Source of the DNA: Syngnathus acus
Taxonomy: Eukaryota > Chordata > Actinopteri > Syngnathiformes > Syngnathidae
NCBI RefSeq assembly: GCF_901709675.1
Contig: NC_051095.1
Span: forward strand, 19,933,456-19,997,455
Length of the DNA stretch: 64,000 nt
Direction of reading: 5' to 3'
Below are positions 52,417 through 64,000 of the stretch, in pieces (the first letter of the stretch is position 1; each line of letters begins with the position of its first letter). The notes below the pieces were generated by a model. That model saw only the letters and a list, made by a program, of their open reading frames with translations, was not told the DNA's origin and did no database searches. Made by a program: the position numbers and the translations under genes.

Positions 52417-53592
52417 GTTAGACCACCTTTCAAAAAGCTGAAGAAAGTCAGGAAAAATACAACAACATACTAAACACCAGACAATAACTTCTCCCATCCT
52501 CTGCTGATACGGGCAGTTAGTCAGACAAATGTGTAATTCATTCCATGGCCATGCTTGTAACTCAAACCACTTGTATTGCAAATCCTTTTTCCCCATTCAA
52601 GAGAATGGAAATACCATTCCATGTTTCACCCTGCCTCCTGTTCTTCAGTCAGGGAAAATAGTGGTCAATAAAAATCATACTTTATAAAATCATAGAAGAA
52701 CAACTCAGTAGAATTTAAACTTAGGTTGTGATTTAATGCTGCAATAATCCAATTCATTGTGTTGCACAGTAAACCAGTACTTCTACTTACTCAGTAAGAT
52801 ATAGCATAGGAAAAAGAATAAATGCCTGTGTGTATTGTTATCTGTCCATATGTGCTGCGCCACCTTTTATTTAAATATCTATTGGTTTTAAAATCATGGC
52901 TATCAATACTAACCAAAAGTACGGCAATGGTATTTCGCATATTGTATCAGCATTAACAGGGCACCAGATAGTTTTTTTTACTAGGAGCATAATGGCCCCC
53001 TAACCTGAAATTTTAGAGGCACAAGTTCGAAATAAAGGGCTGTAGGTTGGCTTGGGAAGCAAATATTCCCTCATTTTTACTATATTACTGATAAATGAGA
53101 TGTGTGAAGCAGAGGTTTGCCAGCAATAAAAACTATATTCAAGAATCGTAATTGAAAAGCACAGAAACAGAAAGGAGGTTACGGTGGTGTCCGTACAATA
53201 AGGACAAAAATGTGAGGTTTAATACCAGATGCTCACTCCTAATGCTGTCACGTTCTGAGCAATTTTTATATGTCATCTGGATGCAGTGGTGCTGTGTGAA
53301 CAGCAAATAAAATATATTGCCTTTGCTGGGTAGTTTTTCAGTTGTGGCTCTGCAAGTTTGCAGAATCTTCATTTGATAGGGCCTTACGTGTTACCCAAAA
53401 CTGTTTCATCAGATGACATTAAAATTCAATTGCATGCCTAGACACCTCTGATAGGGACAGCAACGCCATTCAAGCCATTAGCTGCCTCATGCCCTCAAGA
53501 AGACAGATAAAGAATTACTTGTCCACCTGCCACTTTTAGCCATGCAAACTGTCACGTAAGATTTAAGTGTCTCCTGACAGTCAATCCAAGTA

Positions 53593-55681
53593 CCGTATTT
53601 TCCGCCCTAAAAGGCGCACCGGGTTATAAGGCGCACCTTCAATGAACGGCCCATTTTAAAACTTTGTCCATATATAAGGCGCACCGGCTTATAAGGCGCA
53701 TAAAATAGAAGCTATACTGCATCAAACTGAGGTTGACTAGGGTTGCGGTATGCATCCACTAGCCAATAACCAACGAGCCCTCTATAAACAATCGCGTTTC
53801 TCAAACGATCTCCTATAAAATGATCAGAACTGACTAAAGTTCGATCTAACGCATTGGTACTACTTACCTATGTTTCCCTTCCATATCGATCCGTAGATTT
53901 ACTCGAAACATTAACAGAGCAGCCTATTTTGACATGAAATAGCCTGGTACGTATAGCAGCTATCGCAATAGCATTAGCCATCCGCAAAGTCTCACGAGCC
54001 TCAGCGAAGTGTAAACAATCGCGTTTCTCAAACGATCTCCTATAAAATGATCGGAACTGACTAAAGTTCGATCCAACGCATTGGTACTACTTACCTATGT
54101 TTCCCTTCCATATCGATCCGTAGATTTACTCGAAACATTAACAGAGCAGCCTATTTTGACATGAAATAGCCTGGTACGTATAGCAGCTATCGCAATAGCA
54201 TTAGCCATCCGCAAAGTCTCACGAGCCTCACCTCGCAATCTCCCATGAGCCTCAGCAAAGTGTAAACAATCGCGTTTCTCAAACGATCTCCTATAAAATG
54301 ATCGGAACTGACTAAAGTTCGATCCAACGCATTGGTACTACTTACCTATGTTTCCCTTCCATATCGATCCGTAGATTTACTCGAAACATTAACAGAGCAG
54401 CCTATTTTGACATGAAATAGCCTGGTACGTATAGCAGCTATCGCAATAGCATTAGCCATCCGCAAAGTCTCACGAGCCTCACCTCGCAATCTCCCATGAG
54501 CCTCAGCAAAGTGTAAACAATCGCGTTTCTCAAACGATCTCCTATAAAATGATCGGAACTGACTAAAGTTCGATCTAACGCATTGGTACTACTTACCTAT
54601 GTTTCCCTTCCATATCGATCCGTAGATTTACTCGAAACATTAACAGAGCAGCCTATTTTGACATGAAATAGCCTGGTACGTATAGCAGCTATCGCAATAG
54701 CATTAGCCATCCGCAAAGTCTCACGAGCCTCACCTCGCAATCTCCCATGAGCCTCAGCAAAGTGTAAACAATCGCGTTTCTCAAACGATCTCCTATAAAA
54801 TGATCGGAACTGACTAAAGTTCGATCCAACGCATTTGTACTACTTACCTATGTTTCCCTTCCATATCGATCCGTAGATTTACTCGAAACATTAACAGAGC
54901 AGCCTATTTTGACATGAAATAGCCTGGTACGTATAGCAGCTATCGCAATAGCATTAGCCATCCGCAAAGTCTCACGAGCCTCACCTCGCAATCTCCCATG
55001 AGCCTCAGCAAAGTGTAAACAATCGCGTTTCTCAAACGATCTCCTATAAAATGATCGGAACTGACTAAAGTTCGATCCAACGCATTTGTACTACTTACCT
55101 ATGTTTCCCTTCCATATCGATCCGTAGATTTACTCGAAACATTAACAGAGCAGCCTATTTTGACATGAAATAGCCTGGTACGTATAGCAGCTATCGCAAT
55201 AGCATTAGCCATCCGCAAAGTCTCACGAGCCTCACCTCGCAATCTCCCATGAGCCTCAGCAAAGTGTAAACAATCGCGTTTCTCAAACGATCTCCTATAA
55301 AATGATCGGAACTGACTAAAGTTCGATCTAACGCATTGGTACTACTTACCTATGTTTCCCTTCCATATCGATCCGTAGATTTACTCGAAACATTAACAGA
55401 GCAGCCTATTTTGACAGGAAACAGCCTCGCGGGTACAACAGCTATTCGGTGACGCCCCCTGACTACAGTTGCCGTAATGCTGGGAAGCGATGCGACCTTG
55501 TAATTTATTAGTCGTACTAAAACGTACTGAAACATTTTGGCAGAGCACTGTGTACAACCAGTATGGATCAACAAATTCATCAGTTGATCCATATATAAGG
55601 CGCACTGGCCTATAAGGCGCACTGTCGGCTTTTGAGAAAATTTTAGGTTTTTAGGTGCGCCTTTTAGGGCGGAAAATACGG
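53593..55681. mobile_element. Expanded TA-flanked MITE with internal satellite array
   Basis: The ends are perfect inverted repeats over about 28 bp: left CCGTATTTTCCGCCCTAAAA, right (other strand) CCGTATTTTCCGCCCTAAAA. TA flanks are at 53591-53592 and 55682-55683. Subterminal ATAAGGCGCACC motifs occur on both sides, as in the 381-bp relative at 40268. The outer 110-190 bp on each side resemble that relative; the middle is a tandem array. No transposase frame is present. Confidence 0.88.
53786..55425. repeat. 251-bp tandem repeat array, about 6.5 units
   Basis: The landmark ATCGCGTTTCTCAAACGATC occurs at 53791, 54018, 54269, 54520, 54771, 55022 and 55273. Spacing is 227 then five times exactly 251. 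The first unit lacks a 24-bp segment (CTCACCTCGCAATCTCCCATG region) and the last is cut at about 153 bp. Units differ by only a few bases (e.g. GATCTAAC versus GATCCAAC; CATTGGT versus CATTTGT), indicating recent amplification or homogenisation. No open frame. Confidence 0.95.
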
Positions 55682-56263
55682 TATATATCCATCTGCAGCA
55701 CGCAGTCTTCAGCTGAAACAGAGTGACAGCAATCTCTGCATTTGGGATGCCAGTAATCTCTCTGGACTGCCATTGTTTTTTAAATAGAATTCTCCCTACG
55801 TAATGCCTTTTACAAGTGTGCGTTATTTTTACCTGATTTAAACAGCTTTAGATTATCCCTTCTTCCCCCACAATAAACAAGTGACTGCACATACATGAAA
55901 ACACATACAGAGCATGTCAAGCACATGCCGGTAACACGGTGCCACCTGGAAATATCCAAATTGACGGTAAAATGGACACCTACGCAAAAATCTGACTTCC
56001 CATGTCTTTCCGTGATATGGGGAATTTGTGAAGGATCCTCAAAAATGCCTAAAATGGTCAGTGAAAACCAAAACGGCCAGCTCCCTTTGAATTTTTGAGC
56101 ATGGCTTCCTTGCGGTTTTCTCTGACTTATGAACTTCATCATCATTCACATTTTGTAAAATGCATTTAGGTGATGCTCACTAACTAGCAGCACTATTTGA
56201 GCCAACAAAAATAATACAATAATAATAATATTCATTAATTGTAATAATATAGCCTTGGATTTA

Positions 56264-56482
56264 CCGTATTGGCCCGAATATAAGACGACCCTGATTATAA
56301 GACGACCCCCTCTTTTTCAAGACTCAAGCTTGAAAAAAGACTTTTTGAACACCAAATTTAATTGTTATACAGAAAATAATTACAGTACATCTGAAACAAA
56401 TGATTATAACAATATATTCTAGAGAAAAAGCATGTTATTTTGCCTCATTCAAAAACACTGTCTTATATTCGGGCCAATACGG
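56264..56482. mobile_element. TA-flanked MITE (CCGTATTGGCCCGAATATAA termini), 219 bp
   Basis: The left end CCGTATTGGCCCGAATATAA matches the reverse complement of the right end. TA flanks are at 56262-56263 and 56483-56484. Subterminal 'ATAAGACGACC' motifs recall, but differ from, ATAAGGCGCACC in the other family. Probably a related lineage. Confidence 0.85.
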
Positions 56483-56682
56483 TACTTTGCGCTTTTCTAG
56501 AGAAGCCTATACTCAAAGCTCCCAAGAAAGGTGACGATGGTTAGTTTTGTAAATGTAAAATTTCATTTGGTAGTTTTTGTTTTTTAAAAAGCAGCACTAT
56601 TTCAATTTCATGATTTTTTTAGTTTTGTTAATGATATGCTAACTTTGGTCAGCAATTAATTCCACTGTTTTCTTTTCCACAG

Positions 56683-56880
56683 GAGAGCGAGGCGGTGGGC
56701 AGCGGCATCCTGCAGCTGCTGGTTACCGATAAAGACACACCCCGCAATGGACCACCATTCTCCTTCCACATTGTCAGCGGCAACGAGGACCAGCGCTTCC
56801 ATGTGGATCAGGGCGGTCTTCTGTCACTGGCGGCACCGCTCAGGAGGACGAGCCGAACACAACACCGCCTCAAGATTCAG
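56683..56880 (+). CDS. fat2: fat2 coding exon 18 (repeat 33), GC donor
   Basis: ESEAVGSGILQLLVTDKDTP, then RNGPPFSFHIVSGNEDQRFH and APLRRTSRTQHRLKIQ. 66 codons, phase 0. The exon must end at ATTCAG because the next exon resumes VTDSGHPPLSS in frame. The donor there is CAG|GCAAGA, a strong context for the minor GC-AG class. No GT donor lies in a position that keeps the conserved reading. Confidence 0.9.
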
Positions 56881-58846
56881 GCAAGATTAGAAAAAAGTTG
56901 GCCTTGCCATATATTACTTATTTATTGGGACAAAAAGTTATTTTAATGTCTTCTATGCCACGTTTCAGCTGCTTAAGTATTTACTCAGGTCTTACACATA
57001 TTACATCTGCTATAATAATATGTCACACTCTGTCAAGCCCACTCAGTTGGGAGGTTGGTGATGGTGATGATGATAATGATGATGATAAGGGGCCATGAGG
57101 GCGTCTGTCTCCACACTACTAATGAGCGTACAGTCATTGTTGGACGACCGTCAGGCTCCCAAAACACAGCTGACCCGACCAGTTGCGGCATTCATTTAAC
57201 TTTACCCAGGTGTGACGGAGTGCTCCAAAAGGTGACAAAAGGTTGATTTGCAACAGTTAAAGCAGCATTAACATTCAGCACAACATACAAGGCATATTCA
57301 AGATATTTGAGATGCACGCAAGTGATGCAGTGAGGTCACGGGTCAGAATGAAATCATCACAATCTGCAATCAGGCGGGCGAAACCTCAAAGCTTCACCCT
57401 ACTGGCGAAGCATTGATTTATTGACTCTTTATCATGAGAGTACATCGGAGCAGATCATTCATTTTCCAAAGGATGGGCCCGACTGTCACTCGCTAAATTC
57501 TGGCTCGAAAGTCAAAAAATAATAATAATAAATAAATAAAACCTGGGTGGAATTTTCACCAGTTTAATAAAGAGTAAAAAACAAACATGTACATAATTCG
57601 TGCGTTTGCCCTGAAGCTTGAAATTGAGCTCAGATAGTGAGCACAGGCTGAGAAAGGGGCTTAAGCTTTGGGGATGGTTGAGAAACCTTGAACCTTCACA
57701 TATTTTGCTGGCAACTATAACAGTGCTTGATTGACATTTGCTGCCAAATTGCTGCATTTTCAATTTTGATTGTGATCTCCATCCACAACAAAAAGTGCTT
57801 TCAAGCAGGAACAATCCGTTGCTCGATAAGACAAATTATAAGAATCGTCATGAACAAGTCACCGTGTGATGCATCATGTACACAACACTCGTCACATGAC
57901 ACATGCACCGAGAAAAAGCATGAAATAAGAAATGTTATGGAAAAGTGAATGGATTGAAAAAGAATGATGTGACAATTTTTTGCAAATTATTTTGCAAAAT
58001 TTGTTATGACTGAGTGAATGTACATTGTCCATTTAGGAGAGTTCTGTTCAAAAAGCTTATCCTGGTTGTGCCGTTATGCTTCTGTTGTAATTGAAAGGGT
58101 TGGTTGGTTGGTTGGTTGGTTGGTTGGTTGGTTGGTTGGTTGGTTGGTTGGTTGGTTGGTTGGTTGGTTGGTTGGTTGCAACTATAACAGTGCTTGATTG
58201 ACATTTGCTGCCAAATTGCTGCATTTTCAATTTTGATTGTGATCTCCATCCACAACAAAAAGTGCTTTCAAGCAGGAACAATCCGTTGCTCGATAAGACA
58301 AATTATAAGAATCGTCATGAACAAGTCACCGTGTGATGCATCATGTACACAACACTCGTCACATGACACATGCACCGAGAAAAAGCATGAAATAAGAAAT
58401 GTTATGGAAAAGTGAATGGATTGAAAAAGAATGATGTGACAATTTTTTGCAAATTATTTTGCAAAATTTGTTATGACTGAGTGAATGTACATTGTCCATT
58501 TAGGAGAGTTCTGTTCAAAAAGCTTATCCTGGTTGTGCCGTTATGCTTCTGTTGTAATTGAAAGGGTTGGTTGGTTGGTTGGTTGGTTGGTTGGTTGGTT
58601 GGTTGGTTGGTTGGTTGGTTGGTTGGTTGGTTGGTTGGTTGGTTGGTCTGTCTGACGGCAGAATTTCCTGATGAATCTTGTTGAATGTGCCGAGGATGAT
58701 GGTTTTCTGGTTGAGAAGTTGTAAGGCAAGGCAGGAGAGCAGAGAGGACGGACGGCATGTGGGCAGGAAGGAGAGCGGGTGGGCTTTTTTTTCCCCTGCC
58801 CTTTGATAATCATTCTGTGTAATATTGTGATATTATTTTCTCAAAG
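56881..58846 (+). other. Intron 16 (GC-AG), 2.0 kb
   Basis: Starts GCAAGA, ends CTCAAAG. Contains a perfect 467-bp direct duplication and two (TTGG)n tracts. 56960-57700 shows no recognised feature. Confidence 0.82.
57712..58647. repeat. Perfect 467-bp tandem duplication, each unit ending in (TTGG)n
   Basis: The two units start CAACTATAACAGTGCTTGAT at 57712 and 58179. Every stretch I compared is identical, and each unit ends AAAGGG followed by a TTGG tract (58098-58178 and 58565-58647). Identical short frames at 57727 and 58194 are by-products. The identity suggests a very recent duplication or an assembly artefact at the simple repeat. Confidence 0.95.
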
Positions 58847-59447
58847 GTGACGGACAGCGGCCACCCTCCACTCTCCTCCATCTGTGTGGTCACCATCAAC
58901 GTCACTGAGCAGAGCAAGTACCCACCCTCCGTGGTACCCCTGGAGGTCTTCATCACCAACGTGGGTGGTTTTTTTGCCAAGCACCTCATCGGCCGGCTCC
59001 ATGCCTCCGACCAGGACCCGCAGGATGTGCTGGCCTACACGCTGGTCTCCGAGGAGCCCGCCGGGCACCACTTCTCTATGGACAGGGCCACTGGTAAAAT
59101 CTGGGTGGACAAAAGCCTGGAGGAGAGTACCTACGCACTCAACGTCAGCATAACAGATGGCAGATTCAGCATCTGGACATTGGTGAAAGTCCACGTCTGG
59201 GTGGCCACACAGAGGGCGCTGGACTCCGGCTTGACCTTGCGACTGCCCATGATTTCTTCTGAGGAGTTTCTGGCAGATCACTGGCGAGGCCTTCAGCGCA
59301 GCCTGGCTCAAGCTCTGACATTTCCCCGGCAAGAGCTGCACCTTGCCAGCCTCCAGATGCTTCCTGACACCCAGGCTTTGGAGGTTCTGCTGGTCTGGAG
59401 GCCTCAGAGTGGACTGGTCCAGTCGCTACCAACCAACAGACTAGCAG
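58847..59447 (+). CDS. fat2: fat2 coding exon 19: end of repeat 33, repeat 34, membrane-distal linker
   Basis: VTDSGHPPLSSICVVTINVT and EQSKYPPSVVPLEVFIT end repeat 33. Repeat 34 is degenerate but clear (IGRLHASDQDPQDVLAYTLV). The following region HVWVATQRALDSG and EEFLADHWRGLQRSLAQALT, with HLASLQ, matches the human FAT2 block around DHWRNLQRFLSH and HLASLQ. The donor is CTAGCAG|GTGATG, phase 1. The open frame continues briefly into the intron. Confidence 0.95.
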
Positions 59448-60143
59448 GTGATGATTCTGCTAATGTCTGTTTCATAGGGTGTATTTACACCTATGCTATT
59501 TGGTCCACTTTAAATGAATTCTGGTGTGGAACAACTGGACCGAGACCCACTTTATGAGGTGGTCTTGCTCTAATAAATGCACAAATATAAGCCGGAATCC
59601 AAAGTGTAGTATTTCCATGTATTGGTTTGTGCTCTGTATGCTGCCTTGGTCATTTATGTTAAATGGGAGCACTAAAAGTTACATGCATGAATGTGTATAG
59701 CTCACTTGCAAAAAGTACTGCATAATTGCAAACTGCACCAAACAAACAAAAAAATGTGCATTTGGTCCAGCTCCGGACCAAACAAACACAGCAAAGGCAA
59801 AGATAGGAAATCCAGGTCCAAACAGTACAAACCCTGCCAGTTTAGCTTCTGTTACAGGTGTTTCTACTCGATAAGCAGGTAGGATGCTCATTCTCAAGCT
59901 CGTTTACCTGCCTGAGTAGAAACTGCTATGGCTAAAGCCAAACTACGGCAGGGTTTGCAATTTATGGACCTGAATTTCCCATCGCTGACCAAAGGACCTT
60001 TCTGGTGTGATTACATCCTTACCAAAGATTAAACTGTTGAGTCATTATCGGTACTCAGTAATGGGTTTGAAAGGTTGCTAAAATAGCGAGCAAAACATGG
60101 GGACCCACCCTGCTCTATAATATTATCATTTGGTCCCATGTAG
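59448..60143 (+). other. Intron 17
   Basis: 696 bp, GT-AG, acceptor CATGTAG. Nearly filled by a large imperfect palindrome (59478-60018), probably a MITE. Confidence 0.85.
59478..60018. mobile_element. Large imperfect palindrome, probable MITE relic
   Basis: The inner arms pair around 59905: AACAGTACAAACCCTGCCAG on the left mirrors CGGCAGGGTTTGCAATTTAT on the right, and GTTTCTACTC mirrors GAGTAGAAAC. The outer ends GGTGTATTTACACC (left) and the complement of GGTGTGATTACATCC (right) also correspond. A perfect 8-bp-arm palindrome (TTTGGTCC...GGACCAAA) sits at 59761-59783. No frame of note. Confidence 0.5.
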
Positions 60144-60344
60144 GCATCTTGTCAGACATCGAGGACTCTCTTGGCCTGGATGTTGTCCATTTAAGCTACA
60201 ACGGCTGTCTTGGGACCGGATGTCCGCCACGGGGATGTCGAAACACTATCCACTTACCAGGAGACATCATGAACCACTTCAGCACCGCCAGACTGTCCTA
60301 CATTACGCCGCAGCACCGCTGGGAAAGCGTCTGTCCCTGTAACG
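60144..60344 (+). CDS. fat2: fat2 coding exon 20: linker before laminin G
   Basis: GILSDIEDSLGLDVVHLSYN, then a cysteine cluster CLGTGCPPRGC, then NTIHL and STARLSYITPQHRWESVCPC. Human FAT2 has CQGPTCQGQICHNTVHL and [20 protein letters not shown], so the cysteine spacing is close. FAT1 continues into an EGF domain after this segment, whereas here the chain goes to laminin G. The donor is TAACG|GTATGT, phase 1. Confidence 0.95.
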
Positions 60345-61634
60345 GTATGTCCATCAGTCGTGAGCCAAATTGGAAAGGATTCACAACATTTTCGGGGAGC
60401 TAATCTCATCCCAAGTCATCAACATTGCTGTGTGAAAACAGATTACTTTTGTTAAGTAACTGAAATCTGTTGTCTTTATTTTTAACACAAACTCAAGTGC
60501 TGTAGTTCATTAGTTTGATCGTTCAGTGGAGGGTTGTTTGGCCGATTGGTTCATTGGTTTGTCGGCTGATCTGTCAGTTGGTTGGCTGGCTGTTTAGATC
60601 TGTTAAAGGAGCATTAGACAACATTTCGACCGTCATAAAATGTTATCATAACTTTTCTGATGAAACATCAACTCACAACTCGTTGAATGGTACCATTGTG
60701 ATGGCCTGATGGTGTCTGTGTCGCTTGGACTGGCACAAAAAATAAATTGAGGAGGGCGGCAGGAACCATGCCACACGAAAAACTACAAATGTGCTGCATG
60801 TGCTTTACGGCATACGTCACTTTCCCCTTTCCTTGCAAAGACACTAATTGATGCAATCACCTACGCTATTACTGTTGGCATAAGCTCCACAACATTCGAT
60901 GAAACGGCTGGGAGATGTTGTAAACATGGTAAAAATAACATTAATAATAATGCGGGGTGGCAAAGTTTTCTCCTGCCCATTGTTGTATTTTGAGCTTCAT
61001 AATGCACCACATGTTTTCATTGGAGACAGGTCTGGACTGTAAGCCCACATAATTGAGGTAAAGATACAAGTTTGTGTATATTGATTTTCTGCTTCCAGTG
61101 TTTAGTAGATGTTCTCCATCAAATGCAAAAGTGGAACGTTAGAAACAGATTCATTTGATTGTTTTGTTTCATAAGCAGTTGACAGCCCAACTTTTATTCG
61201 TGAGATGTCTGCCGACCAGAAAAGCTGTTTCCGCCAACTAAATGTGGCAAATCCAGCGATAGTGCCGCTTATGGGGATGTTGATTTGTGTGGGCATTGCT
61301 GCACAGATTAGCAGCGGTGCGGATGGAATAAACGTCAGCCGGAGGCTCCTCGGGATGGAACTTTGTTACCAGTTTGTAGGCGCCACGTCACACCCAGTCT
61401 TTTATTCAACAGCAAGGAGAAGTTATCACCTTCTTTTATTACATCCATTGTTTCAAGGGTCTTTAATATTTAATTTGACACTCACAGCTAATGTTATAAA
61501 ATAAGCACTGTTTCCACCCGACAGCTTTTGTTGCTGTTTATGATGCTCCTCAGATAATTCATCAATAACTGTCAACCAAACGCAAATGCACTTACTTTAT
61601 AACAGTTATCATCCACCTGAATCCATTTACTTTG

Positions 61635-61768
61635 CGAGTGAGTGAGTGAGTGAGTGAGTGAGTGAGTGAGTGAGTGAGTGAGTGAGTGAGTGAGTGAGTG
61701 AGTGAGTGAGTGAGTGAGTGAGTGAGTGAGTGAGTGAGTGAGTGAGTGAGTGAGTGAGTGGGTGGGTG
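61635..61768. repeat. (GAGT)n microsatellite, about 33 units
   Basis: Nearly perfect over about 130 bp, with GGTG variants at the right end. The LTHS frame on the minus strand is its translation. Confidence 0.98.
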
Positions 61769-62194
61769 GCTGGGGTTCATTATAAACTATCAGACACGTA
61801 AATCGACTCGCTTGGACTTAATGCTCATATTCAGGCCAATGTGCGTCAGAGTGACTCATCTGCTCGCTCGTTTTTCGTCAGTGATGTTGACGTTCTGACT
61901 TGGAGCCGGTGGCGTTTTTGTCTTTCAGCTTTCATAGCAATCAAAAAGAGATCAAAGACGCTTTCTGATGGTTTTTGAGCTCCTCCTTTCTTCCGTGGTG
62001 TCTGACAAGCACCAGATCAGAATTGATGCTCACTTTACGGGCCGTTTTATCTGCGCACGCGGCTGCCATCTTGAATGCCTGCAGGATCCATGGCACGCGC
62101 ATTCGTTGCAACTAAAAGGGTTCCCACATAAATGATGTTAGCATCTGTTGAAGGTAGACATGTTGGAATGACTTCACGTCAGCCGTTCAACAAA

Positions 62195-62890
62195 TGTTTG
62201 AAACCCTACCTTGAAACTCTAACCCTGCAATGAAACCTGAATTTGAACTGCTAACTTTGTCATTAAACCCTTAAACATTGTTTAAAATTGTAATTTGCAA
62301 CCCTAACACGGAAACACTGGTTTGAAACTTTAATTTAAAATGCTAATGTAAAACCCTAATATTGAAAACCTAAATTACTGCCTCATCTAAATTTAAACTT
62401 AAAACCCTAACCCTGTCTTGAAACTTGAAACCCTAACCCTATCTTGACACGCTAATTTCAAAACCTAACCCATATTTGAAGACTCAAAGTGAAACTCTAA
62501 CCCAGGCTTGGCTGTCTAAAATCCTTTGAAACCCTAACCGTAGATTGGAAGACTGACCCTGGAAGGAATTAATTTGAAACATGAACCCTTTATTGACTCC
62601 CTATTCTTGTCTTTAAACCCTCATTTCAAACTCTTATCCTCATTTGAAGACCTAATTTGAAACACTAACCTCAGTCTTGAGGTCCTATTTTCAAACTTGA
62701 AACCCTAACACTGTTTTGAAACCCTACTTTAATTAATAACACTGGGTTGAAAACCTACCTCAAATCCTAACCTAATTTAAAATGCTAACCCTAACTTGAA
62801 ATCATAATTTCAAACCCTAATTTTTGTTTGCAAATCACATTTGAAACTCTAAACCAGGCTTGAAACCTCAAGATTGGTCTGAAAACTGAG
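62195..62890. repeat. Degenerate CCCTAA/TTGAAA minisatellite
   Basis: About 40 irregular repeats of the general form TTGAAACCCTAA(CCC), interspersed with TTTGAAAC(T/C)CTAA. The CCCTAA core recalls the vertebrate telomere but is broken by TTGAAA spacers. It has no long perfect run. Confidence 0.75.
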
Positions 62891-63147
62891 TTTGGAACCC
62901 TCATTTCTTTTTTTCTTCCTTTCAGGCAAATACAAACCAACATGGTCAGTGTCATATAACAACAGATAACAAATGAGCAAATTGGGAACGAAAGTCGATA
63001 CGCCTGCAAAAGAGTGGGAAGCAGAATATTAATTTAATCCCACCCTCATCCATCGTTCAAATTGCAAAAACCCTCATTTATAAAGCAATGTATGGCAAAC
63101 ATCTTGGATGGCCTTGGTCTCAGTGCGTCTCTGCATTTGTGTCTCAG

Positions 63148-63302
63148 AATCGGCGCTGGGGTTCAGAGACGAAGCCTTCCTCAAGTACGTCCACGGCATG
63201 GACGAGGACCAGCAGGACTTCACCATCTCCCTGAGTTTTAGAACCTTCCAGCAAGATGGTCTCCTTATGCTGGCCAATGGTACCGACTGGGGAAGCTTGC
63301 AG
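63148..63302 (+). CDS. fat2: fat2 coding exon 21: start of laminin G domain
   Basis: Reads SALGFRDEAFLKYVHGMDED and QQDFTISLSFRTFQQDGLLM, then LANGTDWGSLQ. The FRT...GLLMLANGTD pattern is the classic laminin G strand set. Phase 1 in, 0 out; donor TTGCAG|GTAATT. It ends at residue 3809 of the reconstructed protein. The next exon (rest of laminin G) is outside the window. Confidence 0.92.
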
Positions 63303-64000
63303 GTAATTCAAGGCTTTCAAACTCCACCAACCTTAGGTCTGTCATGAACAGACCCACAAAAAAAAAACTCAAAAAAGATCCCTGGAAAGATCCCGGGAGA
63401 TTTTTGCTTCAAGCAGACATTTTAGCCTCCTCTGGCTCTGTTGCAACTAGATTAAAAACAAACACCAAATTTGGTTGGCATGTCTGTCATAAAGAGACGC
63501 ACAGAAAGGTGTCACAAAGCCATGCCTGAAAACACACTGAAATTTAGCAAATTCTGTTTGGTTGGGCCATTTTAAGGTCATTTTTGCATTTATTCAAGGG
63601 TCCTTCAAAGACAAACATGACGGTGAAGTTTGATGACTTCATCTTACTTTGAGTGATTATTTTGTTTCATTTGGGGGATTTTGGGACATTATAGGATGTG
63701 ACTTTACTTTTTGTGAGTGCACCTGAATAAGCCCTGCTTGCCTGCCACATGACGGCATTCCTCATACAAAGCATTTTGAGACTTTTGAAGACCATATAAT
63801 GGGCAAAAGTAGGAAAAAAAATGTATCTCTCACTAGAAGACGCTCCGGAGCTCGCACAACAATGTGTGAGCACGTAACGGTTTGTATTGAACGCAGTGGC
63901 CATGAATAACTCTCTGAACAGATGAAGTGCCGCGTGATGCCGCCCCTCGCGGGGGCTCAACGCACACTGGCAGAATGTTCAATCACCTTGATTCTGGGAA
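63303..64000 (+). other. Start of intron 19 (runs off the window)
   Basis: Contains a reverse-oriented copy of the dispersed family (63330-63560: GGCATGTCTGTCATAAAGAG, AAGCCATGCCTGAAAACACA). The last 400 bp show nothing recognised. Confidence 0.75.

Larger units (their letters stand above)
52417..56682 (+). other. Intron 15, 4.3 kb
   Basis: GT-AG, acceptor TTCCACAG. Half of it is the 2.1-kb TA-flanked element with internal 251-bp repeats (53593-55681). A second, smaller MITE follows at 56264-56482. 52417-53590 is AT-rich without recognised content. Confidence 0.88.
60345..63147 (+). other. Intron 18, 2.8 kb
   Basis: GT-AG, acceptor GTGTCTCAG. Contains the (GAGT)n tract at 61635-61768 and a degenerate telomere-like minisatellite (62195-62890). 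A 99-codon frame at 61205-61504 has no recognised homology. Confidence 0.85.
10266..63302 (+). other. fat2 gene, 21 coding exons, 3' end outside window
   Basis: Fat2 is a giant single-pass membrane cadherin. From family knowledge, vertebrate FAT2 acts in cell-cell adhesion of cerebellar granule-cell fibres and epithelia, and Drosophila Fat2 guides collective epithelial migration. The joined exons give 3,809 codons without a stop: signal peptide (residues 1-24), about 34 cadherin repeats and a partial laminin G domain. Fat2 is favoured over Fat1/Fat3 for three reasons. The sequence following the acceptor of exon 9 reads VRDQEIPVKRNF. The block YTIINKLADEKFAIN is FAT2-like. The chain passes directly from the linker (STARLSYITPQHRW, CPCNG) into laminin G with no intervening EGF domain. 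Human FAT2 is about 4,350 residues, so roughly 540 are missing to the right. All introns are GT-AG except one GC-AG. Confidence 0.93.

Overview
The window is vertebrate nuclear DNA, most likely from a teleost fish. It carries most of one large gene on the + strand, interrupted by repeat-rich introns. Evidence for a teleost is the DANA/mermaid-like and other tRNA-derived SINEs, abundant ATGG/GATA/GT microsatellites, small TA-flanked MITEs, and exon-intron structure with GT-AG sites. I saw no bacterial-type operon, CRISPR array, rRNA or true tRNA gene.

The gene is a Fat-type giant atypical cadherin, and the details fit fat2 (protocadherin Fat 2). I could place 21 consecutive coding exons from a signal-peptide ATG at 10297 to 63302. 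Splice phases agree at every junction. The joined coding sequence is 11,427 nt, or 3,809 codons with no stop. It encodes a signal peptide, about 34 consecutive cadherin repeats, a membrane-distal linker region and the first part of a laminin G domain. The rest of laminin G, the EGF-like repeats, the transmembrane segment and the cytoplasmic tail must lie beyond the right edge. Two very large exons (10266-13525 and 32584-36645) carry about 22 of the repeats; the others are 59-601 nt.

Layout: 1-10265 is upstream flank or 5' intron, with two SINEs, an old dispersed repeat and one unassigned open frame. 10266-36645 holds coding exons 1-10. 36646-52416 holds exons 11-17, including a 7.2-kb intron packed with mobile-element debris. 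52417-56682 is an intron with a 2.1-kb TA-flanked transposon-like element that has an internal array of 251-bp repeats. 56683-63302 holds exons 18-21, with a perfect 467-bp tandem duplication and a long GAGT microsatellite in the introns. 63303-64000 is the start of the next intron.

I found no convincing new multi-gene system. The most notable signals are the satellite-like array inside the MITE, a GC-AG intron after exon 18, a GT repeat occupying the polypyrimidine position in front of a frame-critical 59-nt exon, and a dispersed repeat family with a local array at 22440-23170. The species, the repeat family names and all family assignments come from memory and reading, not from a search.
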